NCBI GenBank assembly: GCA_027307335.1
Contig: DAHUXD010000060.1
Location: 1-64,000 of the forward strand
Origin: Acidobacteriota bacterium
GTDB taxonomy: Bacteria > Acidobacteriota > Thermoanaerobaculia > UBA5066 > Gp7-AA6
Direction: 5' to 3'
Length of the DNA stretch: 64,000 bases
Shown: piece by piece, positions 1 to 12,032 of the stretch
Layout: every line of letters begins with the position of its first letter
Position numbering within the stretch: position 1 is the stretch's first letter
Notes under the pieces: generated by a model
Seen by the model: the letters and a program-made list of their open reading frames with translations, nothing else
The model's database searches: none
What the model was told of the DNA's origin: nothing
Translations under genes and position numbers: made by a program

Positions 1-3348
<3,348 letters not shown>

Positions 3349-3379
3349 CTCGCCGCCGGTCCCCCGTCACGGCGCGACC

Positions 3380-3385
3380 TATACT
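3380..3385 (+). promoter_or_regulatory. -10 element (TATACT) of sdaAB
   Basis: TATACT ends 9 nt before the GTG start of sdaAB, so transcription would begin at or next to the start codon. No Shine-Dalgarno sequence lies between. No clear -35 is seen. Confidence 0.5.
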
Positions 3386-3394
3386 CACCGTCCC

Positions 3395-4078
3395 GTGATT
3401 TCGCTGCTCGACATCGTCGGTCCGGTGATGGTCGGGCCGTCCTCCTCCCACACCGCGGGGGCGTGCCGTCTCTCGCACGTGGCGCTCGCACTCCTCGAGG
3501 AAGATCCCGTCGAGGCGCGCTTCGAGCTCCATTCGGCGTTCGCGAAGACGATGCGCGGCCACGGGACGGACCGTGCGCTCGTCGCGGGCGCGCTCGGCAT
3601 GGAGGTGGACGACGAGCGCATCAAGGACGCGCTCGACCTGGCGCGCGCGCGGGGCATCGCGTTCACGTTCAAGCCGAAGAACATGGGCCCGGAGGCCCAC
3701 CCGAACAGCGTCGCGATCCACCTGAGGGGTCGGACGCGCTCGATCTCGATCCTGGGCGCCTCGATCGGCGGCGGCATGATCGAGATCCGCGAGGTGGACG
3801 GATTCCCGGTCTCGCTCACCGCGCGGGACCCGTGCATCCTGCTCTTCTACGAGGACCGCCCCGGCATGGTGATGCGCGCCTCGGAGATCATCGGACGCCG
3901 GGGCATCAACATCGCGTCCATGGAGGTCCTGCGCCGCGGCAAGGGCGACCAGGCGTTCATGCGCATCGACCTCGACGCGCCCCTGCCGCACGAGGACGTC
4001 GCGGCGCTCCGGCAGATGCCGGGCGTGCACCGTGTTCACGTGCTCGACCGCGTCGCCGGCGGCGCGCCCATCACGTAG
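3395..4078 (+). CDS. sdaAB: L-serine dehydratase, iron-sulfur type, beta subunit
   Basis: This is the regulatory/beta half of the two-subunit [4Fe-4S] L-serine dehydratase, which deaminates serine to pyruvate and ammonia. The 227-residue product begins with the family signature GPVMVGPSSSHTAGA and has a C-terminal ACT domain from about residue 148 (LLFYEDRPGMVMRASEI), which in relatives senses serine. The GTG start at 3395 puts the conserved MISLLDIVGP at the N-terminus and lies 9 nt after a -10-like hexamer. sdaAA follows after 14 nt and has its own ribosome-binding site. The split arrangement matches the Bacillus-type enzyme rather than the fused E. coli type. Confidence 0.95.
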   Translation: MISLLDIVGPVMVGPSSSHTAGACRLSHVALALLEEDPVEARFELHSAFAKTMRGHGTDRALVAGALGMEVDDERIKDALDLARARGIAFTFKPKNMGPEAHPNSVAIHLRGRTRSISILGASIGGGMIEIREVDGFPVSLTARDPCILLFYEDRPGMVMRASEIIGRRGINIASMEVLRRGKGDQAFMRIDLDAPLPHEDVAALRQMPGVHRVHVLDRVAGGAPIT

Positions 4079-4092
4079 GCGAAGGAGACCTC

Positions 4093-4971
4093 ATGGCCCG
4101 CCTCCAGACGTTCGCGGATCTGATCGAGCTCGCGCGCGAGGGGACGCGGCCGCTCGACGAAATCTTCCTCGACGAGGAGGCGGCCGAGCGCGAGGTTCCG
4201 GCGGAGCGCCTCCGGCAGACGTTCCTCGAGCGGTGGGCGGTGATGAAGGACTCGGTCCGCCGCGGGCTCGCCGGCGGCAAGTCGTTCTCGGGGCTCGTCG
4301 GCGGGGACGCGAAGAGGGTGATCGAATTCACGCGCGGCGGCGACATCGCGGGCGGGCACCTCGTGGCGAAGGCGATCGCGTACTCGATCGCCGTCCTCGA
4401 GGAGAACTCGCGCATGGGCGTGATCGTCGCGGCGCCGACGGCCGGCGCCGCCGGCATGGTTCCGGGGACGCTGCTCGCGCTCTCCGAGGAGCGCGGAATC
4501 GACGACGCCGCCACGGTGCGTGGCCTCGTGGTGGCGGGCGGCTTCGGGGCGCTCGTCGCCGCCCGGGCGGAGCTGTCCGGCGCCGCCGGCGGCTGCCAGG
4601 CCGAGCAGGGCGTCGGCGCCGCGATGGCGGCGGGCGGACTCGCGTTCCTGCTCGGCGGCGACTCCGAGACCTGCGTGCACGCCGCGGCGCTGACGCTCCA
4701 GAACACGCTCGGCCTCGCCTGCGATCCCGTCGCGGGGCTCGTCGAGGTGCCCTGCGTCGTGCGCAACGGCTTCACGGCGATGCTCGCGCTCGCCGGCGCC
4801 CAGACGGCCCTCGCGGGCGTGCGCAGCGTCATCCCGATGGACGAGGTGGTCGAGGCGATGGTGCGCATCGGCGAGGCGATGCCGCGCTCGCTGAAGGAGA
4901 CGGCGGACGGCGGCCTGGCGATGACGCCGACGGGCTGCCGCATCCGAAACGACCTCTACCAGATCAAGTGA
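4093..4971 (+). CDS. sdaAA: L-serine dehydratase, iron-sulfur type, alpha subunit
   Basis: This is the catalytic half of the [4Fe-4S] serine dehydratase (292 residues). Conserved features include TAGAAGMVPG near residue 116 and cysteines near residues 168 (GGCQAE), 210 (ACDPVAG) and 221 (PCVVRN), which in the family bind the cluster. The ATG at 4093 is preceded by AAGGAG at 4082-4087, one of the clearer ribosome-binding sites here. The frame is open further upstream, but that part overlaps sdaAB out of frame and is not coding. The stop codon overlaps the GTG start of the next gene by 4 nt, so the membrane protein downstream is probably co-expressed. Confidence 0.95.
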   Translation: MARLQTFADLIELAREGTRPLDEIFLDEEAAEREVPAERLRQTFLERWAVMKDSVRRGLAGGKSFSGLVGGDAKRVIEFTRGGDIAGGHLVAKAIAYSIAVLEENSRMGVIVAAPTAGAAGMVPGTLLALSEERGIDDAATVRGLVVAGGFGALVAARAELSGAAGGCQAEQGVGAAMAAGGLAFLLGGDSETCVHAAALTLQNTLGLACDPVAGLVEVPCVVRNGFTAMLALAGAQTALAGVRSVIPMDEVVEAMVRIGEAMPRSLKETADGGLAMTPTGCRIRNDLYQIK

Positions 4972-6806
4972 AACCGCCGCGCCTGCGGCTGCCGGCCGCG
5001 CTCCTCCTCTCGGGCGCGTGCCTGCTGTCGTACGCCAACGGCCTGACCGGCGCCTTCGCCTACGACGACAAGGCGATCGTCCGAGACAACTTCCGCCTCC
5101 GCGCGCCCGAGCGGGTCCTCGAGCTCTTCACGACACAATACTTCGGCGGCCGCCCGGGGACGGGCACCGCCTACCGGCCGGTCCTGCTCCTCTCGTACGC
5201 CCTGCAGTGGTGGGCGCTCGGCGGCTCCGTCGTCCCGTACCACGCGGTGAACGTGCTCCTGCACCTCGCCGCGACCCTCCTGCTGGCGACGCTCCTCCTC
5301 CGGGTCGGGCTGCCGCCGCCCGCATCGTTCGCGGCGGCGCTCCTCTTCGCGGTGCTGCCGATCCACGTCGAGGCCGTCACGAGCGTCGTCGGCCGCGGAG
5401 AGACCCTGTCGGCGGCGCTGCTTCTGGCGGCGCTGCTCCTCGCCCTGCGGGCCGCGGAACGCGGTCGGGGATGGGTCCTTCGGACCGGGCTCGCGCTCCT
5501 GCTCTACGCGCTCGCCTGCCTGACGAAGGAGAGCGCCGCCGTCGGCCCGGCGCTCCTCGTCCTCCTCCTCGCCTTTCGCGGCGAGGGCCCTCCGGGCCGG
5601 CGGCTCGCCGCGGCGACCCGCGCCGGGCTGCCCTTCCTCGCCGGCGCCGCCGCCGTGCTCTGGGGCGTCTTGCGCCTGAGGGCGGCCGTGCTCGGCGGCG
5701 CCCTCGGAGCGGCGTCCACCGGCATCTTCGAGCTGGAGAATCCGCTCGCTCCGATGCGGCCGGGGCCGCGCGCCGCCAACGCCTGCGCCATCCTGCTCCG
5801 CTACCTCGGGCGCATGGCGCTGCCGCTGCGCCTGTCGGCGGACGAGTCCGCCTGGTCGATCGCCCGCCTCTCGCCGCGCGACGCGCTCTTCTGGGCGGCG
5901 CTGGCGCTCGTTCTCGCCCTGACCGCGGCGTCGCTCGCGCGGCTCCGCGGGCGCTCGCCTTCGGCGCTCGGGTTCCTCTTCCTCGGCGTCGCGTTCCTGC
6001 CGACCGGGAACCTGCTCTTTCCCACGGGCACGGTCTTCGGCGAGCGGCTCGCGTACCTGCCGTCGGCGGGATTCTGCGTGATCGCGGGCGCGTGGTTCGC
6101 CGGCGTGAGAGGCGTCCTCTCCCCGCACCGCGCTGCCGCGCTCGGCGGGGTCGTCCTGCTGTTCGCGGCGCGGACCATCGTGCGCAATCCCGTCTGGACC
6201 GGCGACGAGTCCCTCTTCACGAACCTCGTGCGCGTCTCCCCGGGCAGCGCGAAGGCGCACTACGACTTCGCGTACATGTCGGCCGACGTCGGGCGGCCGA
6301 GGCTCGCCCTGAAGCACTACGCGCGCGCCACCGAGATCTACCCCGGCTACTGGGACGCCTGGGCGGGGAAAGGGCGCATGGAGCGCCTTCTCGGGGACCT
6401 CGACGCGGCCGAGAAGTCGTACGCGAGGTCCCTCGAGATCGTCTCGACCTACGAGAACGGCTTCTTCGGTCTCGGCCTCGTTCGGGAGGATCGCGGCGAC
6501 CGGGCCGGCGCCGTGGAGAACTACCGCCGAGGGCTTCGCCACAATCCCCAGTCCCTGCCGCTCGCGTATCGCATGGCGCTCGCGCTCTCGGCCGAGCGGC
6601 GGCCGAACGCCCTCTTCGCCTGGCGGCGGGCGTTGGCGATCGAGCCCGGGTCGCTCCCGGCGCGCCTGGGGTTCGCCGACTGGCTCGCGGGCGAGGGCCG
6701 AGGAGGGGACGCGCTCGCCCAGGTCCGCGAGGCGCTGCGTTTGTCGCCGCGCTACGCCCCGGCGCTGGCGAAGCGCCGGGAGCTGGAAGAAACGAACGCG
6801 CGGTGA
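4968..6806 (+). CDS. TMTC-like multispanning membrane protein with C-terminal TPRs
   Basis: The predicted polytopic membrane protein (612 residues) has about 10 hydrophobic helices over residues 1-410, followed by three to five tetratricopeptide repeats to the C-terminus. The first periplasmic loop carries YDDKAIVRDN, followed by the YRPVLLLSYALQW region, a layout typical of TMTC/DUF1736 proteins related to GT-C O-mannosyltransferases that use polyprenyl-phosphate sugars. A role in protein or envelope glycosylation is therefore plausible, but no substrate can be read from the sequence. GTG at 4968 overlaps the sdaAA stop (GTGA). Its link to serine dehydratase is unexplained. Confidence 0.8.
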   Translation: MKPPRLRLPAALLLSGACLLSYANGLTGAFAYDDKAIVRDNFRLRAPERVLELFTTQYFGGRPGTGTAYRPVLLLSYALQWWALGGSVVPYHAVNVLLHLAATLLLATLLLRVGLPPPASFAAALLFAVLPIHVEAVTSVVGRGETLSAALLLAALLLALRAAERGRGWVLRTGLALLLYALACLTKESAAVGPALLVLLLAFRGEGPPGRRLAAATRAGLPFLAGAAAVLWGVLRLRAAVLGGALGAASTGIFELENPLAPMRPGPRAANACAILLRYLGRMALPLRLSADESAWSIARLSPRDALFWAALALVLALTAASLARLRGRSPSALGFLFLGVAFLPTGNLLFPTGTVFGERLAYLPSAGFCVIAGAWFAGVRGVLSPHRAAALGGVVLLFAARTIVRNPVWTGDESLFTNLVRVSPGSAKAHYDFAYMSADVGRPRLALKHYARATEIYPGYWDAWAGKGRMERLLGDLDAAEKSYARSLEIVSTYENGFFGLGLVREDRGDRAGAVENYRRGLRHNPQSLPLAYRMALALSAERRPNALFAWRRALAIEPGSLPARLGFADWLAGEGRGGDALAQVREALRLSPRYAPALAKRRELEETNAR

Positions 6807-6828
6807 GACCCCGAGGGGCCGCATCTTT

Positions 6829-6850
6829 TCGCGGCGTCTCCTCGCCGCGA
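6829..6850. terminator. Hairpin at convergent junction
   Basis: TCGCGGCG / CGCCGCGA form a perfect 8-bp stem with loop TCTCCT, between the convergent TMTC-like gene and the DUF2062 gene. No T-tract follows on either strand. A near copy (stem CGCGGCG, loop TTCTCT) lies at 50723-50742. Confidence 0.45.
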
Positions 6851-6854
6851 CGGG

Positions 6855-7463
6855 TCAGTGCACGCGTTCGTCCGGCCGGACCTCGATCTCCGCGGGGGGC
6901 GGATGGAGCGCGTGCCTGCGGCGCCGCGCCGCACGCTCGGCCACGCGCGGGTGGCGCCGGTGATAGAGCCTCAGGAAACTGCGCGCGAAGAAGTACGTCA
7001 CGAACGCGGCCACGAGCGCGAGGATCGTCGTGCCCACGAGAAAGGAGGCGAGGCGCGGCGAGAAGCCGGGACCGCGAAAGGCGACCCAGAAGTCGTGGTG
7101 CAGGATCCGCTCCCACTTGAGCGGCGGCACGCGCACGGGGGGATAGCCGAGGAGGATGCGTCCCAGCCGGTAGCCGGCCGCGTAGACCGGCGGCAGCGTC
7201 CAGGGATTGCCGGCGAAGGAGCCGATGACGGTGTCGAGCTTGTGGAGACGGAAGAGCCACGCGAGCACCACGGCGAGGATGAAGTGGAAACCGATGAACG
7301 GCGAGAGCCCCACGCCGACGCCGAGCGCGAGCGCGGCCGCGACCCGCTCCGGCCGGTCCACGCGCCCCATCAGATCGAGCAGCAGGCGCAGGCGCCGCCG
7401 CTTGAGCGACCGGCAGCGCCGCCGCTCGGCCGTGTCGCCGGTGGACGGGGGCTCGCCGGTCAC
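6855..7463 (-). CDS. DUF2062 membrane protein
   Basis: The 202-residue protein belongs to the DUF2062 family. It has a basic N-terminus, a hydrophobic segment with the family motif GVGVGLSPFIGFH near residue 50, a second motif FAGNPWTLPP near residue 84, and one or two further membrane segments around residues 140-165. Its function is not established; relatives are small inner-membrane proteins, sometimes fused to glycosyltransferases. The GTG start at 7463 overlaps the thiL stop (GTGA), making it the last gene of the hsp20-lon-thiL run. The basic C-terminal tail is RRHALHPPPAEIEVRPDE. Confidence 0.8.
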   Translation of the reverse strand: MTGEPPSTGDTAERRRCRSLKRRRLRLLLDLMGRVDRPERVAAALALGVGVGLSPFIGFHFILAVVLAWLFRLHKLDTVIGSFAGNPWTLPPVYAAGYRLGRILLGYPPVRVPPLKWERILHHDFWVAFRGPGFSPRLASFLVGTTILALVAAFVTYFFARSFLRLYHRRHPRVAERAARRRRHALHPPPAEIEVRPDERVH

Positions 7464-8485
7464 CGCCGCGCCTCCGCGAAATGATCGTGACCGAGCGTCG
7501 AGACGTCGATCCGGGCCCCGCCGTCGGCGAGCACCGCGCCCGAGCCCTCCTCCACGCGGCCGATGCGCGTGACGGGAACGTCGAGGCGGGAGGCGCGCTC
7601 TTCCAGACGCGGCGCGGCGGCGGGAGGAACGGTGAAGAGGAGCTCGTAGTCGTCGCCGCCGGAGAGGAAGAGCGCCAGGGGATCGAGGTCCTCCGTCGCG
7701 GCGAGCTCGCGCAGCGTCGTCGAGAGGGGCAGCAGCTCGCGCTCGAAGACCACTCGAACGCCGCTCGCCCGCGCGAGACGCGCGGCGTCCAGACCCATGC
7801 CGTCCGAGACGTCGATCGCGGCGCTCGCGAGACGCTCCTCCGCCAGCGCGATCCCGAGCCCGATCCGCGGCGCCGGGTCGCGGTAGGCCGCGAGGAGGCG
7901 CCGCTCGGCTTCGAGCGGGAGCTCCGGAAAGTGCGGCGTCGGCAACGAGCCGTGCTCCGCGAACGCCTCGAGGCGGCGCGCGAGGCGAAGGCCCCCCGCG
8001 GCTTCGCCGGGGTGGCCCGAGACGTAGACGAGGTCGCCGGGCGCGGCGCCCTTCCGGCGCAGGGGCTCGCCGGCGGGGCGCCCCCAGAGCGCCACGGTGA
8101 TCACGGTCTGCGGCGCGTCCGACAGGTCGCCGCCCGCGAGACGCGCCCCGAAGTCGGCGCCGCGCGCGATCGCGCCCCTGGCGACCGCGAGCGGGTAGTC
8201 CGGACCTCGGCGGCTCTCGAAGCCGATCGCGAGAAGGAAGAATTCCGGCCGCGCGCCCATCGCGGCGAGGTCCGAGAGGTTGACCGCGACCGCGCGCCGC
8301 CCGAGCCGCTCGGGGTCCTCGCCCGGAAGGAAATCCACACCCTCGACCAGCATGTCCGTCGTAGCCGCGAGGAGTCCCGCCTCGCGCGCGAGGATGGCGG
8401 CGTCGTCGCCGGGACCCAGGACGAGGGGCGGCCCGTCGGAAAGCAGGGCGCCGAGCGCCTCGACGAAGCGGTCCTCGGAGCTCAC
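7460..8485 (-). CDS. thiL: Thiamine-monophosphate kinase
   Basis: ThiL phosphorylates thiamine monophosphate to the active cofactor thiamine pyrophosphate using ATP. The 341-residue product shows the PurM/ThiL fold motifs: GPGDDAAIL near residue 20, TTDMLVEGVDF near 42, VNLSDLAAMGA near 68, GGDLSD near 115, DVSDGMGLD near 220 and SGGDDYELLFT near 267. GTG at 8485 overlaps the lon stop (GTGA); the frame is open further upstream but that part is antisense-like shadow of lon. No other thiamine gene is nearby. Confidence 0.93.
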   Translation of the reverse strand: MSSEDRFVEALGALLSDGPPLVLGPGDDAAILAREAGLLAATTDMLVEGVDFLPGEDPERLGRRAVAVNLSDLAAMGARPEFFLLAIGFESRRGPDYPLAVARGAIARGADFGARLAGGDLSDAPQTVITVALWGRPAGEPLRRKGAAPGDLVYVSGHPGEAAGGLRLARRLEAFAEHGSLPTPHFPELPLEAERRLLAAYRDPAPRIGLGIALAEERLASAAIDVSDGMGLDAARLARASGVRVVFERELLPLSTTLRELAATEDLDPLALFLSGGDDYELLFTVPPAAAPRLEERASRLDVPVTRIGRVEEGSGAVLADGGARIDVSTLGHDHFAEARR

Positions 8486-10968
8486 GCGCGGGGCGCGGGA
8501 GGAGAGCGGCGGCGGCCCGGGGCGGCGACGGAGATCTCGCGGGGCGGAGGCGCCGCGGCCTTCCCGTCGGCGGGCGGCTCCGCCGCGGGAGGAGCGTCCG
8601 CCGGGAGGAGCGCGATCGCGAGGACCTCGTCCATGCTGTCGACGTACCGGAAGGTGATGCCGTGCAGGATCCGCGCCGAGATCTGCGCGACGTCGCGCCG
8701 GTTGAGGCGCGGCAGGACGACCGTCGTGATTCGCGCGGCGCGGGCGGCGAGCACTTTCTCCTTCACGCCGCCGATCGGGAGGACCTCGCCGCGCAGGGTG
8801 ATCTCGCCCGTCATCGCGACGTCGCGCCGCACGCGGCGCTGCGTGAACGCCGAGATCATCGCGGTCGCGATCGTGATGCCGGCGGACGGCCCGTCCTTGG
8901 GAATCGCCCCCTCGGGAACGTGGACGTGGACGTCGCGGCTCTCGAAGAAATCGGTCGGAATCTGGAGATCGGACGCGTGGGCGCGCGCGTACGACATCGC
9001 GGCCTGCGCCGACTCCTTCATGACGTCGCCGAGCTGGCCGGTCAGACGCAGCCCGCCCTTGCCGCGGACGGCGAGCGCCTCGACGAACAGGATGTCGCCC
9101 CCGACCGACGTCCACGCGAGACCGGTCGCGACGCCGACCTCGTCCCTCTTCAGGAGCTCGTCGCGGAAGTGCTTGACCGGGCCGAGCATCTTCTCGACCG
9201 AAGCGCCCGAGATTCGGTAGCGGCGCTGCTTGCCCTTGGCCACGGACACCGCGACCTTGCGGCAGAGCGCGCCGATCTCCCGCTCGAGGTTGCGCAGCCC
9301 GGCCTCGCGCGTGTACGCCTCGATCACCTTCTGGATGCCGCTGTCCGTGAACTCGACGTTCGCCTCCGTGATGCCGTTCTCCTCCATCTGCTTGGGGATG
9401 AGATGGCGGCGGGCGATCGCCTTCTTCTCCTCGAGCGTGTAGCCGGACAGCCGGATGACCTCCATGCGGTCGAGGAACGCCGGCTGGATCGGATCGAGCA
9501 CGTTCGCGGTGGCGATGAAGAGCACCTTCGAGAGGTCGTACGGCACCGAGAGATAGTGATCGCGGAACGAGTAGTTCTGCTCGGGATCGAGCACCTCGAG
9601 GAGAGCGGCCGAGGGGTCGCCGCGGTAGTCCGCGCCGATCTTGTCGATCTCGTCGAGCATGAAGACCGGATTCGAGGTGCCGGCCTGGTGGATGCCCTGG
9701 ATGATGCGTCCCGGCATCGCGCCGACGTAGGTGCGGCGGTGGCCGCGGACCTCCGCCTCGTCCCGCACGCCGCCGAGGGACAGCCGCACGAACTTGCGGT
9801 CGAGCGCGCGGGCGATCGAGCGGCCGAGCGACGTCTTCCCGACGCCCGGCGGGCCGACGAAACACAGGATCGGGCCCTTCAGGCTCTGCTTGAGCGCGTG
9901 GACCGCGAGGAACTCGAGGATGCGCTCCTTGACGCGCTCGATGTCGTAGTGGTCCTCGTCGAGAATCCGCCGCGCGCGATCGATGTCCTTGGAGTCCTCC
10001 GAGACCTGACTCCAGGGAAGACCCGTCATCCAGTCGAGGTAGGTGCGGATGATCGCCGTCTCGGCGGAGTCGGGGTGGCTCCGCTCGAGACGCTTGATCT
10101 GCTTCTCGATCTCGGTCGCCGCCTCCTGCGGGACCTTCTTCTCGGCGATGATGCGGCGGTATCCCTCGAGCTCCTCCGAGATCTCCTCGCCCTCGCCGAG
10201 CTCCTGCTGGATCGCGCGCAGCTGCTGCCGCAGGTAGTACTCGCGCTGCGACTTGTCCATCTCGCCGCGCGCCTGCGTCGAGATCTCCTGCTGCATCGTC
10301 AGGACCGTGATCTCCTTCGTCAGGCTCTCGTTGACGATTCGCAGGCGCTCCATCGGGTCGGTCGACTCCAGGATCTTCTGGGCGTCCTCGAGCTTCAGGT
10401 CGAGGTTCGAGGCGGCGAGGTCGGCCAGGCGGGCGGGATCGTCCAGGTTGCCGGCGATCACCATGACCTCGGGGGAGATGTTCTTGCCGAGCGAGACCGA
10501 CTTCTCGAGGTTCTGCTTCACGCTGCGGAGGAGGGCCTCGTGCTCCGGCGGAAGCTCCTCGGGCGTGGACGCCTCCTCGAGCCGCGTGATCTTCGCCTTG
10601 ATGTACGGCTCCTCGGCGAGCACCGAGTCGATGCGCGCCCGGGAGAGGCCCTGGACGAGCAGGCGGATGCGTCCGTCCGGCAGCTTCAGCATGCGCATGA
10701 TGGCCGCGACCGTTCCCACCGTGTAGAGGTCGTCGGGACGCGGGGTGTCGTTCTGCCCGTCCTTCTGCGCGACGAGCATGATGATCCGCTGCTCGGCCAG
10801 CGCCGCGTCGACCGCGTTGATCGACTTCTCACGGGACACCGACAGCGGCAGGATGATGTACGGGAACACCACGACGTCCTTCAGCGGGAGAACCGCGAGG
10901 ATGTCGGGGATCGGCAGGTCGCCTTCGCGATCCGCCGCGGCGAGTTCTTTTTCTTCGAGCTCCGCCAT
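8482..10968 (-). CDS. lon: ATP-dependent protease Lon
   Basis: Lon is a cytoplasmic hexameric AAA+ serine protease that degrades misfolded and regulatory proteins. The 828-residue length fits the family. An N-terminal substrate-binding LAN domain (about residues 25-225) precedes a coiled coil, then Walker [10 protein letters not shown] near residue 377 and Walker B MLDEIDKI, and a C-terminal protease domain with catalytic Ser695 in PKDGPSAGI and Lys near 738 in [11 protein letters not shown] Pro/Ala-rich tail ends the protein. It lies 8 nt after hsp20 on the same strand, a functional pairing of a holdase chaperone with a protease. Confidence 0.97.
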   Translation of the reverse strand: MAELEEKELAAADREGDLPIPDILAVLPLKDVVVFPYIILPLSVSREKSINAVDAALAEQRIIMLVAQKDGQNDTPRPDDLYTVGTVAAIMRMLKLPDGRIRLLVQGLSRARIDSVLAEEPYIKAKITRLEEASTPEELPPEHEALLRSVKQNLEKSVSLGKNISPEVMVIAGNLDDPARLADLAASNLDLKLEDAQKILESTDPMERLRIVNESLTKEITVLTMQQEISTQARGEMDKSQREYYLRQQLRAIQQELGEGEEISEELEGYRRIIAEKKVPQEAATEIEKQIKRLERSHPDSAETAIIRTYLDWMTGLPWSQVSEDSKDIDRARRILDEDHYDIERVKERILEFLAVHALKQSLKGPILCFVGPPGVGKTSLGRSIARALDRKFVRLSLGGVRDEAEVRGHRRTYVGAMPGRIIQGIHQAGTSNPVFMLDEIDKIGADYRGDPSAALLEVLDPEQNYSFRDHYLSVPYDLSKVLFIATANVLDPIQPAFLDRMEVIRLSGYTLEEKKAIARRHLIPKQMEENGITEANVEFTDSGIQKVIEAYTREAGLRNLEREIGALCRKVAVSVAKGKQRRYRISGASVEKMLGPVKHFRDELLKRDEVGVATGLAWTSVGGDILFVEALAVRGKGGLRLTGQLGDVMKESAQAAMSYARAHASDLQIPTDFFESRDVHVHVPEGAIPKDGPSAGITIATAMISAFTQRRVRRDVAMTGEITLRGEVLPIGGVKEKVLAARAARITTVVLPRLNRRDVAQISARILHGITFRYVDSMDEVLAIALLPADAPPAAEPPADGKAAAPPPREISVAAPGRRRSPPAPRA

Positions 10969-10976
10969 CCGGTCCT

Positions 10977-11450
10977 CTACTCCTCGGGCTCGGCGCGAAC
11001 GGGAATCTCGATCTCCTTCTCCCGCATGTCGGGAACGCGGGGGAGGAGGATTTCGAGGATCCCGTCCTTCATCTGCGTCCGCGCGTGGTGCGAGTTGACC
11101 GGGCGGGGCAGGGAAATCGACTTCATGAACGCGCCGAAGTAGCGCTCCATGCAGAAGAAGCGCATGCCTTCCTTGGCGCGAATTCGGCCCTTCTTCGTGC
11201 CGCGCACCATCACGACCTTGCCGCGGATCGAGACGCGAACGTCGGACGCGTCGACGCCCGGAAGCTCGACGAGGATCCGAATCGACTCGCCGTCGTCCAC
11301 GACGTCCACGTTCGGGTCCCAGGACGATGCCGGCGCCGCGCCGCGGTCGTTCGATTCGACGAAGGCCGCGAAGAGGCGGTTCAGCTCGCTCTGGAGACGG
11401 GAGAGCTCGACGATCGGCCCGTAGAACCGGGCAGCGGCGCGCTTCACCAT
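10977..11450 (-). CDS. Small heat-shock protein, Hsp20/alpha-crystallin family
   Basis: This 157-residue ATP-independent holdase binds unfolding proteins. The alpha-crystallin domain spans about residues 45-150: DPNVDVVDDGESIRILVELPGV, followed by VRGTKKG and the C-terminal DGILEILLPRV strand, with an IPVRAE motif after it. It is unusual in having a Phe/Tyr-rich segment (FFCMERYFGAF) in the beta5-beta6 loop, which is normally RxxGxFxRxxxLP-like; here it reads RYFGAFMKSISLP. It leads the lon-thiL-DUF2062 run. No CIRCE-like heat-shock operator is visible upstream. Confidence 0.92.
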   Translation of the reverse strand: MVKRAAARFYGPIVELSRLQSELNRLFAAFVESNDRGAAPASSWDPNVDVVDDGESIRILVELPGVDASDVRVSIRGKVVMVRGTKKGRIRAKEGMRFFCMERYFGAFMKSISLPRPVNSHHARTQMKDGILEILLPRVPDMREKEIEIPVRAEPEE

Positions 11451-11460
11451 TGTCAGCCTG

Positions 11461-11532
11461 TCATCCGGAGGAGCGCAGTGACGAGGGATCCCGGGCTCGA
11501 CGAGGAAGGGATCCCTCGCTGCGCTCGGGATG
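11461..11532. repeat. Inverted pair of a TCATCC..GAGGGATC dispersed-repeat type element
   Basis: Two imperfect inverted arms, 11461-11492 (TCATCCGGAG...GAGGGATCCC) and 11508-11531 (GGGATCCCTCG...CTCGGGATG), flank a short loop between nrdR and hsp20. The half-site resembles a short intergenic repeat common in many bacterial genomes. This is the only copy in the window. Confidence 0.55.
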
Positions 11533-11560
11533 CCGTCGTGGGGCTTCGCCTCACGACGGC
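11532..11560. terminator. Hairpin across the nrdR stop codon
   Basis: A 13-bp stem (GCCGTCGTGGGGC / GCCTCACGACGGC, one G-T pair) with a TTC loop spans the end of nrdR; the nrdR stop codon is inside one arm. No T-tract follows on the minus strand, so this may act as an mRNA 3' end or processing structure rather than a classical terminator. Confidence 0.5.
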
Positions 11561-12021
11561 ACCTTTTCCCCGCGCCCGATCAGGTTCTTCAGCTCGTGCA
11601 GGAACTCGTCCACGTCCTCGAACTTCCGGTAGACCGAGGCGAAGCGCACGTAGGCGACCTTGTCGAGCTCCCGGAGTCGCTCCATCACGATCGCGCCGAC
11701 GCGGGAGGTCGCGATCTCGCGCTCCTCCGAATCGTGAAGAACGGACTCGACTTCGTCGACGATCCGGTCGAGCTCGACGGGGGGCACCGGCCGCTTCTCG
11801 CAGGCCTTGGCGAGCCCGGTCCGGAGCTTGTTGCGGTCGAAGCGCTCCCGCCGGCCATCGTTCTTGACGACCATGTAGGGGATCTCCTCGATGGTCTCGT
11901 AGGAGGTGAACCGGCGGCCGCAGGAGGAGCACTCCCGGCGGCGGCGGATGACCTCGCCCTCCCGGCTCTCGCGCGAGTCCACCACGCGGTCGTCCACGGC
12001 CGCGCAGAAGGGGCACTTCAT
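11551..12021 (-). CDS. nrdR: Transcriptional repressor NrdR
   Basis: NrdR is a zinc-ribbon plus ATP-cone repressor of ribonucleotide reductase genes. The 156-residue product starts with MKCPFC, has the second zinc pair CSSCGRRF near residue 31, and an ATP-cone domain from about residue 49 (VVKNDGRRERFDRNKL). The ATG at 12021 was chosen because MKCPFC is the near-universal start; it lies 8 nt after a TAAGCT hexamer on this strand. No nrd genes occur in the window. The hexamer overlaps the stop codon of the upstream flippase-like gene. Confidence 0.95.
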   Translation of the reverse strand: MKCPFCAAVDDRVVDSRESREGEVIRRRRECSSCGRRFTSYETIEEIPYMVVKNDGRRERFDRNKLRTGLAKACEKRPVPPVELDRIVDEVESVLHDSEEREIATSRVGAIVMERLRELDKVAYVRFASVYRKFEDVDEFLHELKNLIGRGEKVPS

Positions 12022-12032
12022 CGAGTCGAAGC

